From the NCBI RefSeq assembly GCF_021298855.1, contig NZ_JAJTHI010000039.1, positions 28,912 through 92,911 of the forward strand: DNA of 64,000 nucleotides, given 5' to 3'. Under the pieces are notes generated by a model that saw only the letters and a program-made list of their open reading frames with translations, had not been told where the DNA came from and made no database searches. Positions 52,175-60,288 of this stretch are shown piece by piece (within the stretch, counting starts at the first letter, position 1; each line of letters begins with the position of its first letter). This DNA comes from Gemmatimonas sp. GTDB lineage: Bacteria > Gemmatimonadota > Gemmatimonadetes > Gemmatimonadales > Gemmatimonadaceae. The position numbers and the translations under genes are program-made.

Positions 52175-54493
52175 ATGCTGCTCCCGTCCTTTACGGCACG
52201 GGGCGTTCGTGGTGCCCGCACATTTTCGTGTGTGAGCACGGCGGCGCTCGTGTCGCTCATTCCCGCTATCGCGCGCGCCCAGGCCACGCGCGCCGAACGC
52301 GCCGTTGCCGATTCTGCGGCCCGCGCTCGCGCACTCAACCCCGTGGTCACCACCGCCACCCGTGATTCGCGCGAGCTGCGCAAGCTGCCGGTGTCGGTGT
52401 CGGTGGTTGATACCACTACCCTGGCCCGCACCAGTCAGGTCTCGCTCACCGAAGCGCTGCGCACCGTGCCTGGCGTCATTGCCGGCAATCTCTTCGGCGG
52501 CGACGACGTGCGCCTGTCCATTCGCGGCAGTGGCGCGCGCGGCGGTTTCGGCGTACGCGGCGTGGGGATCCTGCTCGACGGTGTGCCCATTACGGAGCCT
52601 GACGGACAGACCCGGCTCGACCAGCTCGACCTGGGCGCCGCGCGTTCCATTGAAATCGTGCGCGGCCCGGGCAGCGCCATGTACGGCGGAACCGCGTCGG
52701 GCGGCGTGGTGAACGTCATCACGCGCAGCGGTCGCGAACTGCAGGGGGTCTCCGTGCGCATGACCGGCGGCGGCTTCGGCTTCGACAGCGTGAACCTGCG
52801 CAAGGTCGATCTCTCGGCCGGTGGCGCGCGTGGCGCGTTCGACGCGTACCTGCAGGCCAGTGGCACACGCCTCGACGGCATCCGTGTACAGGGGCGCAAC
52901 GACATGAACCGCGCCAACCTGCGCCTCAACTACACGCGGCAGGTGGACGGAGCCCCGGCGGCCGCGCCGCACGCCACACGCGTAGGGCTCGATGTGTCCT
53001 ACAGCGATCTCGACATGCAGATCCCCGGTGCGCTGACCGACGGCAGCTGGCGCAACGAGCCCTGGGCCGCCGACCCGCTCAACGTGACCGGGGCCTACGG
53101 GCGACGCGAACAGCGCTGGCGCTTCGGCCTGCGCGCCTCGCAGGGACTTGGCAGCCGCTTCGGCACCGTGGAGGCCTTCGCCTTCGGCACCGCGCGCACC
53201 ATCGACCATCCTATCTTCCGCGTGGTGGACCAGAACACGCATCGCGTACAGGGCGGGCTGCGCCATGCCGTGGGGTTCACCGCCCCCGGGGATGTGGCCG
53301 TACGTCTCAACACCGGGCTCGATGTGGACCGGTGGTACGGCGAGTCGCGGCAGTGGACCAACGTGGGCGGTACGCAAGGACGCGCGACACCATGCGTGAA
53401 CGACCGCGTGCGCAACATCGTGTCGGTGCCCTGCACCAACCAGTACATCGTGCTGCCGGGATTGGGCACCTACACCAGCGCCGACATCACCCGCGGGCGT
53501 GCCACGCTCACCGCCGGGGCGCGCTATGACCGCGTGACGTACGATATCGAGGATCGCATTCGACCCACGCAGTCGGTCACGCAGTCGTTCGATCAGGTCT
53601 CGCCCCGGGTGGCGTTGCGGTACGAAGTGAAGCCGGGGGTGAGTGTGTACACGAGCGTAGCCCGTGGCTTTGAAGTGCCCACCAACAGCGAGCTCACCGC
53701 CAGCCCCGACACCATCCGCGGGCTCAACACCGACCTGCGCCCCTCGTCGCTCATCAATTACGAGGTGGGCGCCAAGGCCCTGATAGCCAGTCGTGTGCTG
53801 CTGGATGTGGCCGTGTATCGCACGAACGTGACGGGGGAGTTCCTCTCCCGCACCGTGGTCATTCCCGGCGTGCAGTTTCCGCGCACCATCTTCGAGAACG
53901 TGGGACGCACGCGACGCACCGGCTTCGAGCTCAGCGCCACCACGCTGGTGGCCCCCTGGCTGGACGTCGTCACGTCGTACACCTACGCGCGCTACGTCAT
54001 GACGCAGTTCACCGGCACCGAGATCAACGCGCGTGGTCAGTCGGTGCCCGCCGACTATGCCGGCAAGCTCATTCCCGGCGTGCCGCAGCAGCGTGCCGCC
54101 GCGGAGTTCCGCCTGCGGCCGGCGCGCGGGCTCGACGTGACACTGTGGGGCGAGGCACAGGGACGCACCTACGTGGATAACGCCAACACGGTGAACGGCA
54201 CGGTGTTTACGCAGGTCACCCGCCCCGGGCAGGCACCGTTGACCGTTCCGGTGGCCTTCGGCGCCGTGCCGGCCTACGCGCTGGCCCACGCCACCGTGAC
54301 GTACGCGCTCCCCGAAACGCGCGGTGCCCGCACTGGTGCCTCGCGTGCGTCGCTGTTCGTGAACGTCGAGAATCTGTTTGATCGCCGCTACGTCGCGGCG
54401 CTGGCCACCAACGCCGGGAATGGCCGCTTCTACTTCCCCGGTGCCGGGCGTGTCGTCAACGCCGGCATGACGCTCTCCACTGGAGGACGGTGA
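52175..54493 (+). CDS. TonB-dependent receptor
   Basis: A 772-residue outer-membrane receptor without an N-terminal carboxypeptidase domain. Signal peptide to about residue 36, then the plug: RELRKLPVSVSVVDTTTL, LTEALRTVPGVIAGN, LSIRGSGARGGFGVRGVGILLDG in parts, and EIVRGPGSAMYGGTASGGVVNVITR. The barrel ends with FDRRYVAALATN and GAGRVVNAGMTLS. It is of the iron/copper/siderophore receptor type. Neighbours (His/Cys-rich protein before, propeller-thioredoxin fusion 1 base after) suggest a metal or metal-complex substrate. Confidence 0.88.
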   Translation: MLLPSFTARGVRGARTFSCVSTAALVSLIPAIARAQATRAERAVADSAARARALNPVVTTATRDSRELRKLPVSVSVVDTTTLARTSQVSLTEALRTVPGVIAGNLFGGDDVRLSIRGSGARGGFGVRGVGILLDGVPITEPDGQTRLDQLDLGAARSIEIVRGPGSAMYGGTASGGVVNVITRSGRELQGVSVRMTGGGFGFDSVNLRKVDLSAGGARGAFDAYLQASGTRLDGIRVQGRNDMNRANLRLNYTRQVDGAPAAAPHATRVGLDVSYSDLDMQIPGALTDGSWRNEPWAADPLNVTGAYGRREQRWRFGLRASQGLGSRFGTVEAFAFGTARTIDHPIFRVVDQNTHRVQGGLRHAVGFTAPGDVAVRLNTGLDVDRWYGESRQWTNVGGTQGRATPCVNDRVRNIVSVPCTNQYIVLPGLGTYTSADITRGRATLTAGARYDRVTYDIEDRIRPTQSVTQSFDQVSPRVALRYEVKPGVSVYTSVARGFEVPTNSELTASPDTIRGLNTDLRPSSLINYEVGAKALIASRVLLDVAVYRTNVTGEFLSRTVVIPGVQFPRTIFENVGRTRRTGFELSATTLVAPWLDVVTSYTYARYVMTQFTGTEINARGQSVPADYAGKLIPGVPQQRAAAEFRLRPARGLDVTLWGEAQGRTYVDNANTVNGTVFTQVTRPGQAPLTVPVAFGAVPAYALAHATVTYALPETRGARTGASRASLFVNVENLFDRRYVAALATNAGNGRFYFPGAGRVVNAGMTLSTGGR

Positions 54494-54494
54494 C

Positions 54495-56579
54495 ATGGGA
54501 CAGCTGCAACCGCAACCGGTGCGATTCACGACCGTGCCGCGCATCCTTGCCGCCGGTACGATCGCGTGCAGCGTGGCCTGCGCCGGTGATGCGGGCAATC
54601 GGGCGGACAACGACCGCGACACCACCGCGAGCACCGTATCGGCGGCCGTCGTGCGCTTCGACAGCACGCACGAGCTGTCGGCGGTGTCGAATGTGGGCGC
54701 GGCGCCCATTCTCGCCCTCGCCCCCGACGGACGGCATGCCACCGCGTGGGTGTCGGCGCCCAACGGGGGTACCGACGGACGCCTGCACGTGCTCGTCACG
54801 CGCGACGGCGCCCCGCCGGGTGACGGCCTCATGCGCGAACTCACCGACGTACTGGGGCCCATCGAGCCGCACGGCGAGGCGCCGCCCAAGCTGGCCTGGG
54901 TGACCCGCAAGGATGGGGGGCTCACGCTTGGTGCGCTGTACGTGGTGGGCAAGCTGGTGCCGGGGCGCCGCTTCCCGGCCAGTGCCCTGCGCTTCGTGCG
55001 CAGCGATGACGGCGGCAACAGCTGGAGTGCGCCCGTAACCGTGACCGACGATACCACCAAGGCGCTCGCCGAGGGGCTCGATACGGACTTCGGCTCGCAC
55101 AACTTCCACGCGTTGCATGGCGCGCCCGACGGCACGTTTCACGTGGCGTGGCTCGACGGCCGTCATGGCAAGTCGGCGGTGTACGCCACGCACAGCACCG
55201 ATGGTGGCGTAACGTGGGCGCCCAACGTGCGCGTGGTGCCTGGCGGTGCGCCACTCACCGAAGCCTGTCCCTGCTGTCGCACCGCCATCGCCGCCGACCA
55301 GAGCGGGCGCGTGTATCTCGCGTGGCGCGCGGTCATGACCGACAGCGCGGCGCCCGCCGACGGATCGGCCGGTACGACCGGTGCCCCACCGGGTGCGGGT
55401 GCAGGTGCGGGCGACAACCCGCACGCCGCACATGGCGACGGCGCAGCACGCCGTACCATTCGCGATATCGTGGTGGCCCGCAGCGATGACAACGGGCGCA
55501 GCTGGGGCACGCCCGTGCGGGTGCATCACGACGATTGGGTGTTCGACGGCTGTCCGCATGCCGGCCCCTCGCTGGCCGTCGACAGTGCCGGGGCGTTGCA
55601 CGCGGCCTGGTGGACGGGCAAGCCGGGCGCGGCGGGCGTGTTCTACTCGCAGTCGCGCGATGGCGCGCAAACCTTTGCGCCGGCCCAGCCGCTGGGAGTG
55701 GCCGACGCGTCGCAGCCGGCCCACGTGCAGCTGGCGGTGCGTGGCCAGTCGGTGGTGGCGACCTGGGACGACGGCACGCGCCGGGTACCGCAGGTGGTAA
55801 TGCGGGTGTCGAGCAATGGCGGCGGCAGCTTTGCCGACGCCGTGCCGGTCAGCGAGAGCGGCCGCGCCGCGGCCTTCCCGGTGCTCATGGTGTCGCCCAC
55901 CGGAAACGCCGTCACCGTGGCGTGGAGCGAGCAGGCGCCCGATGCGGCACAGGCCGCCGCGAAGGCACGTCCCAACATGCGTGATCCCAAGGCGGTGATG
56001 CCGCTGCCGCGGGTGGGCAACTCGCAGGTGCTGGTGCGCCGTGGCGTGATCGGCGGCGCGGCCGTGGCCGAGCGTACCAGCAGCGATCGCTTCCGTCCGT
56101 TGGCCGTGGGCGACGCGGCGCCGGCCTACGCGGGTGCCGTGCTGACCGGAGCCGGTGTGGGCGACACGGTGCAGCTGGCCGCGAACGGTCAGGTGACGCT
56201 GGTGAACATCTGGGCCACCTGGTGCACGTCGTGCAAGGAGGAGATGGCCGATCTGCAGGCGCTCTTCGAGCGCTACCGCCCGTCGGGGCTGCGGGTGGTG
56301 GCGGTGAGTGTGGATCAGGGAGGCCCCGCGAAGGTGCAACGCTTTGCCCAGGCCGAGCGACTGGGCTTTTCGGTGGTCCATGACCCTGCCGGTACCATTC
56401 AGGCGCGGTACGGCGTGGTGGGGGTGCCCGAAACGCTGCTTATCGACCGGGCCGGCGTGGTGCGATGGAAGACGGCGGGGAACATCCATGGTGCGCTCCC
56501 CGCCGCCCGCGCCGCCATCGACGCCGCATTGCAACCGGCGCTGGCCATGCGCCCCACCGTTTCGCCGCAGCGGCCATAG
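54495..56579 (+). CDS. Asp-box beta-propeller fused to TlpA-like thioredoxin
   Basis: A 694-residue exported protein; the N-terminus has a hydrophobic stretch ending in Cys (SVACAG), possibly a lipoprotein. Residues about 50-530 carry Asp-box repeats (RSDDGGNSWSAP, STDGGVTWAP, RSDDNGRSWGTP, SRDGAQTFAP), as in sialidase-like propellers. Loops hold a CPCC motif (C258, C260, C261) and C353 followed by His (GCPHAG). From about residue 545 a TlpA/ResA-type thioredoxin domain has the active site WCTSC (C577, C580) and GVPETLLID with the cis-proline. It is translated 1 base after the receptor stop. Function is unknown. Confidence 0.8.
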   Translation: MGQLQPQPVRFTTVPRILAAGTIACSVACAGDAGNRADNDRDTTASTVSAAVVRFDSTHELSAVSNVGAAPILALAPDGRHATAWVSAPNGGTDGRLHVLVTRDGAPPGDGLMRELTDVLGPIEPHGEAPPKLAWVTRKDGGLTLGALYVVGKLVPGRRFPASALRFVRSDDGGNSWSAPVTVTDDTTKALAEGLDTDFGSHNFHALHGAPDGTFHVAWLDGRHGKSAVYATHSTDGGVTWAPNVRVVPGGAPLTEACPCCRTAIAADQSGRVYLAWRAVMTDSAAPADGSAGTTGAPPGAGAGAGDNPHAAHGDGAARRTIRDIVVARSDDNGRSWGTPVRVHHDDWVFDGCPHAGPSLAVDSAGALHAAWWTGKPGAAGVFYSQSRDGAQTFAPAQPLGVADASQPAHVQLAVRGQSVVATWDDGTRRVPQVVMRVSSNGGGSFADAVPVSESGRAAAFPVLMVSPTGNAVTVAWSEQAPDAAQAAAKARPNMRDPKAVMPLPRVGNSQVLVRRGVIGGAAVAERTSSDRFRPLAVGDAAPAYAGAVLTGAGVGDTVQLAANGQVTLVNIWATWCTSCKEEMADLQALFERYRPSGLRVVAVSVDQGGPAKVQRFAQAERLGFSVVHDPAGTIQARYGVVGVPETLLIDRAGVVRWKTAGNIHGALPAARAAIDAALQPALAMRPTVSPQRP

Positions 56580-56588
56580 ATTTCCGGC

Positions 56589-57587
56589 ATGTCGTCTGCC
56601 CGGTCCCCGCGGCGGTGGCCTCTGGTCGCCGCCGCCCTGATCATGGTCGTGCTCCTCGCCGGCCCGCGCCCGCGCGTGGTCGAGCCCGATGCGGCCGTGG
56701 TCCGGGGTGGCATTCCCGGCGACCTGGCGGCGTTGCCCGCGTGGCTGCAGCAGCGCGAAGCGAAGGCCGGCGTGTTCGATACCGCTGTGGCCAAGCGTGT
56801 ACGGTTCGCCAACGTCGACGCACCGGCGACGACCGGCTGGAGCGTCGTGTACCTACACGGGTTCTCGGCGACGCGACAGGAAACCGCACCGGTCGCGGAA
56901 CTCGTGGCGGACGCGCTGGGCGCCAACCTTTTCGAGACGCGTCTGCGGGGGCACGGGCTTCCCGGCGACTCCCTGGGGCTGGTCGCCGCGCGCGATTGGC
57001 TGGCCGACGCCACCGAGGCCCTCGAGATCGGCCGCCGCCTCGGTGATTCGGTTCTGGTCATCGGCACCAGCACCGGTGGCACCCTCGGCGTCTGGCTCGC
57101 CACCCTGCCACCGGACGCCCGCCGTGGTTTGGCCACGCTGGTGCTCATCTCTCCCAACTTCGGTCCCAAGGACCCCAACGCGGCGCTGCTCACGCTCCCG
57201 TGGGCGAAGGTGCTGCTGCCGCGCTTGATTCCGCAGCGGGAATGGACCGCGCGCAACGACGAGCAGCGTCGCTTCTGGACCATGAAGTACCCCAGCACGG
57301 CGCTCTTCCCCATGCAGGCGCTGGTGGAGTACACGCGCGACCGGTCGCTCGACGGGTACGATGTGCCCACCGTCGTGTTCTTCCACGAGGGTGACGAGGT
57401 GGTAAGCGCCGTCCGCACGCGCGACTGGCTGGACCGACTGGCCACGAAAACGCGCGCGCCGGTGGAACAGGTGCTGGTGACACCCACCAACGGCGAAGAC
57501 GGGCACGTGATTGCCGGCCGTATCGTCGCACCGGGCCAGACCGCCATGGTGCGCGACCGCATTGTGGCATTCGTGCGGGCGCGCTAG
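56589..57587 (+). CDS. Exported alpha/beta hydrolase
   Basis: A 332-residue alpha/beta-hydrolase with an N-terminal signal anchor (WPLVAAALIMVVLLAGP). The oxyanion segment is VVYLHGFSATRQE, the nucleophile elbow is GTSTGGTLG, and the late catalytic His is likely in NGEDGHVIAG; the acid may be the Asp of HEGDEVVS. It resembles carboxylesterases and monoacylglycerol-lipase-like enzymes. The start lies 9 bases after the propeller-thioredoxin gene, so it may belong to the same transcript. Confidence 0.82.
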   Translation: MSSARSPRRWPLVAAALIMVVLLAGPRPRVVEPDAAVVRGGIPGDLAALPAWLQQREAKAGVFDTAVAKRVRFANVDAPATTGWSVVYLHGFSATRQETAPVAELVADALGANLFETRLRGHGLPGDSLGLVAARDWLADATEALEIGRRLGDSVLVIGTSTGGTLGVWLATLPPDARRGLATLVLISPNFGPKDPNAALLTLPWAKVLLPRLIPQREWTARNDEQRRFWTMKYPSTALFPMQALVEYTRDRSLDGYDVPTVVFFHEGDEVVSAVRTRDWLDRLATKTRAPVEQVLVTPTNGEDGHVIAGRIVAPGQTAMVRDRIVAFVRAR

Positions 57588-57608
57588 AGGCGTCCGGGCA
57601 ACGGCTCC

Positions 57609-58466
57609 CTATTTCTTGAGCCGCAGCAGCCCTTCCTGCGCCACGCTCGCCACCAACTGGCCGCTGCGCGTGAACACCTGCCCGCGCACGAAGCCGCGCG
57701 AACCGAAGGCGTTGGGGCTGTCCATCACGTACAGCAGCCACTCGTCGGCGCGGAACGCACGGTGCATCCAGAGCGTGTGATCGAGCGAGGCCAGGAAGAG
57801 CCGCGGGTCACCGTAGCGCACCCCATGCGGACGCAGCGCCGTAGGGAGAAAGCCGTAGTCCGACGCGTACGCGAGAATGGCCTGATGAATGATGGGGTCG
57901 TCGGGCAGCGCATCGATCACGCGAAACCACACGTATCGCTCCGGCTCACCCGCGGCGGAGCCACCGGGCAGGTGACTCTGCGGCGACCGGAAGTCGATGG
58001 GCCGGTCTTGCGTGAGCACCGTGCGCAGCTCGGGCGGCAGCACGGCCGCATGCTCCCGCACCTGTTCGAGCTCCGGCTTGATGCTGTCGGGGTCGCGCAC
58101 CTGCGGCATGGTGACCTGATGATCCAGCCCGGGCTCTTCGATGTGAAACGAGGCCGAGAGCTGGAAGATGGCCTCCCCATGCTGGATGGCCGTAACGCGG
58201 CGGCTGGTGAAGGTGCCCCCGTCACGCGGGCGATCCACGAAATACACGATGGGGGCCTTGAGGTCGCCGGGGCGCAGGAAGTAGCCGTGCACCGAGTGCG
58301 CCTCGCGGGGTTCATCCACGGTGCGGCGCGCCGCCACCAGCGCCTGCGCAAAGACCTGGCCGCCAAAGACCCGGCCGGTGCCCAGGTCCCGGTTCTGGCC
58401 GCGGTAGATGTTCACCTCGAGCTTCTCCAGCTCGAGCAGGGACAGCAGTTCCGTCACGATGCTCAT
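57609..58466 (-). CDS. tesB: Acyl-CoA thioesterase II
   Basis: A 285-residue double hot-dog thioesterase, the same length as E. coli TesB (286). Motifs are GTGRVFGGQVFAQALVAA, EAHSVHGYFLRPGD, ASLDHTLWMHRAFRADEWLLY, with the catalytic Asp of the family, and RGFVRGQVFTRSGQLVASVAQE. It hydrolyses medium to long acyl-CoA. The open frame continues far upstream, but only as a shadow of other genes; ATG 58466 gives the family N-terminus (ATG 58484 is possible). The divergent toxin-like gene starts 16 bases away. Confidence 0.93.
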   Translation of the reverse strand: MSIVTELLSLLELEKLEVNIYRGQNRDLGTGRVFGGQVFAQALVAARRTVDEPREAHSVHGYFLRPGDLKAPIVYFVDRPRDGGTFTSRRVTAIQHGEAIFQLSASFHIEEPGLDHQVTMPQVRDPDSIKPELEQVREHAAVLPPELRTVLTQDRPIDFRSPQSHLPGGSAAGEPERYVWFRVIDALPDDPIIHQAILAYASDYGFLPTALRPHGVRYGDPRLFLASLDHTLWMHRAFRADEWLLYVMDSPNAFGSRGFVRGQVFTRSGQLVASVAQEGLLRLKK

Positions 58467-58482
58467 GAGGGCAATATGTGGC

Positions 58483-58974
58483 ATGAGCCGCGCATTCCGC
58501 TCCTTCTTCTTTGCCTTCCTGTGCCTCGTGGCGGGCACGTGGCTGCTCTGCGGCCCGCGCAAGTCACAGGGCCCCGGCGCCGTTTCGGCCGCGCCCGCTG
58601 CCGCGTCGCCCGCCGTGGAGGCACCCGCTGCCGCCCCCGGGGCCTCGGCCCCAGCGGCGCCTCCTCCCCCGCGCAGCGCCATCGGGTTCCGCAATCGCCA
58701 GCGGCTCGATGAGCACTTCGACAAGCATGGCGCCGAGTTCAACGCCCCGAACGCCGATGCGTATCTCTCGCTGGCCCAGGCGCTGCGGGCCGCCCCGCCG
58801 TCGGCCACGGTGCGGGAGCTGCAGCGCCCCACCGACGGCGTGATTGCCAAGTTCGACCGGGCCACGGGGGCCTTCGTGGCCTTCGACGCCGACAGCATCA
58901 TCCGCACCTTCTTCAAGCCCAACGACGGCGAAGCGTACTTCGAGCGGCAGGCGCGGCGCCGCCCGCGCAGCTGA
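58483..58974 (+). CDS. Probable secreted nuclease toxin, polymorphic-toxin C-terminal domain
   Basis: A 163-residue protein: an N-terminal signal or anchor (FRSFFFAFLCLVAGTWLLC), an Ala/Pro linker (residues about 35-65), and a domain of about 95 residues with RLDEHFDKHGAEF, DAYLSLAQALRAAP, TDGVIAKFDRATGAFVAFD and IIRTFFKPNDGEAYFERQ. This pattern (His-Phe-x-Lys-His-Gly, a Tyr helix, then RTxFKP) recurs at the C-termini of RHS/CdiA-type toxins and is thought to be a BECR-fold RNase. Here it is free-standing with its own signal. The next gene is a good candidate immunity gene. Confidence 0.6.
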   Translation: MSRAFRSFFFAFLCLVAGTWLLCGPRKSQGPGAVSAAPAAASPAVEAPAAAPGASAPAAPPPPRSAIGFRNRQRLDEHFDKHGAEFNAPNADAYLSLAQALRAAPPSATVRELQRPTDGVIAKFDRATGAFVAFDADSIIRTFFKPNDGEAYFERQARRRPRS

Positions 58975-59015
58975 CGCATCCGTTCGCCGGTCCGCCGAAA
59001 CTCCGACCGCCTCCA

Positions 59016-59330
59016 ATGCACGAACGCGACGAATGGCTCGCTCAGTGGTCCCGCACGGTGACCGAAGTGGAGCGCGGCTACGAACTCACTTTCGACGATT
59101 ACCTCAACGACCTCGACATGCGCCACAAGCTGCGCGTGATCGGGGAACACGACGATCAGTGGGCCGATCTGCTGGAGCTCGACACGCGCTTCCGGAACGC
59201 GACCTTCCCGAGTGGGCGGTGCGTGTGGGGGGAGGAGAATGCCCAGGCCGAAGGGTGGGACCGGGAGAAGCATTGGTACTACTGGCTGCTCCCCAAGAAG
59301 CAGGGACTGGCGTTCGAGGCGGAGTACTGA
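59016..59330 (+). CDS. Probable immunity protein
   Basis: A 104-residue acidic, soluble, aromatic-rich protein (LTFDDYLNDLDMRHKL, WADLLELDTRFRNATF, KHWYYWLLPKKQ) with no signal. It lies 41 bases after the toxin-like gene on the same strand. Size, acidity, position and the DDYLNDLD-type segment fit small immunity proteins encoded after RHS-type toxins. No enzyme motif is visible. The pairing is inference from context. Confidence 0.55.
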   Translation: MHERDEWLAQWSRTVTEVERGYELTFDDYLNDLDMRHKLRVIGEHDDQWADLLELDTRFRNATFPSGRCVWGEENAQAEGWDREKHWYYWLLPKKQGLAFEAEY

Positions 59331-59355
59331 CCCCAACCATCGCGCGAGTCGGTAA

Positions 59356-60189
59356 ATGCTCAACATTATTCGTTTCGTATTGCAATCGATCACGCTGGCA
59401 GCAACGATGATGGCCTGGGCCGCCAATGAGGCCCAGGCACAAGGGGCGCAGCCGACCTTTACACTCCGGGTGAATGTCACCGACACTGCCGGTAATGCGC
59501 TCGCCGACACGGAGGTGTTGGTTCGCAGCGCCAACCGCATCTCGGCCAGCGGCCGCACCGGACGCGCGGGAGTGTGGACGGGGTCGTTCACCGGGGAGTC
59601 ACCCACGGTGGAAATCGTTGTCCGAAAGCTCGGCTTCCAACCGGTCGACAGCCCTCTGCAGCTTTCGCCGAACGATACGCTCAATCTTCAGATTGCCCTG
59701 ACGCCATCGATACAGACGCTGGGCACGGTGGAAGTCAGAGCGCGCGAAAGCCTCAGGAGGCAGGCGTACTTCCTCGATTCCGACGCCATCGTCGGCAGTA
59801 AGCGCCGAATTCGGAACGCACTCGACGCGATGGTGCAACTGCGACCGTACATGATCACCAGCATGTCCGGACCAGGAAGCAGTTGCGGTGTGATCCGGGA
59901 GGTGTGGATCAACGGCGTGCAGGTTCCAAAAACCTTCGTGCCTGATCCGCGGATGGTGAATCGGGCACTTCCCGGCCTCCCAAGAAATGCTGTGTCTCCC
60001 GTGGTGCTGACGATTCTGTCGTCCGTACGACCGGAACACATCGAGCAGATGAACTACGTCGATTGTTATGGCGGACCGGTGGCTGCCGTCGGCAGCCGGA
60101 ACGCGGTGTTCATCATGCTCAAGGAGGGAGTCGAGTACCGGTGGCCCGATGGCACGTTCGCGGTGAGTGAAGGCAAATCACGCCGGTAG
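59356..60189 (+). CDS. Exported CarboxypepD_reg-like protein with orphan plug-like domain
   Basis: A 277-residue protein with a signal peptide (residues 1-29). Residues 32-115 form a carboxypeptidase-regulatory-like domain (TLRVNVTDTAGNALADTEVL, VVRKLGFQPVDSPL), the kind found before TonB receptors. The remainder (ALDAMVQLRPYMITSMS, REVWINGVQVPKTF, EHIEQMNYVDCYGG) resembles a truncated plug domain, but no barrel follows. Such stand-alone forms recur in Gemmatimonadota. Base composition is clearly lower in GC (about 57 percent in a sampled 60-base line) than the neighbours, a sign of separate origin. Confidence 0.6.
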   Translation: MLNIIRFVLQSITLAATMMAWAANEAQAQGAQPTFTLRVNVTDTAGNALADTEVLVRSANRISASGRTGRAGVWTGSFTGESPTVEIVVRKLGFQPVDSPLQLSPNDTLNLQIALTPSIQTLGTVEVRARESLRRQAYFLDSDAIVGSKRRIRNALDAMVQLRPYMITSMSGPGSSCGVIREVWINGVQVPKTFVPDPRMVNRALPGLPRNAVSPVVLTILSSVRPEHIEQMNYVDCYGGPVAAVGSRNAVFIMLKEGVEYRWPDGTFAVSEGKSRR

Positions 60190-60288
60190 CTCGCTTCTTC
60201 GATTGCGCCGGCGGGTGTCGAAGCGTGGCGCCGAAGCTCGAGCATCACAAATATGATTCCGGACTCGGGGTCGTTATCTTTCGAGGCT

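Noticed and set aside
54495..56579. True sialidase
   Set aside because: Asp boxes alone only predict a propeller; I could not place the catalytic Arg triad, Tyr/Glu pair or RIP motif.
58467..59684. N-terminal extension of tesB to 691 residues
   Set aside because: The extension is antisense to three genes, while TesB family length is 285-286 residues from ATG 58466.
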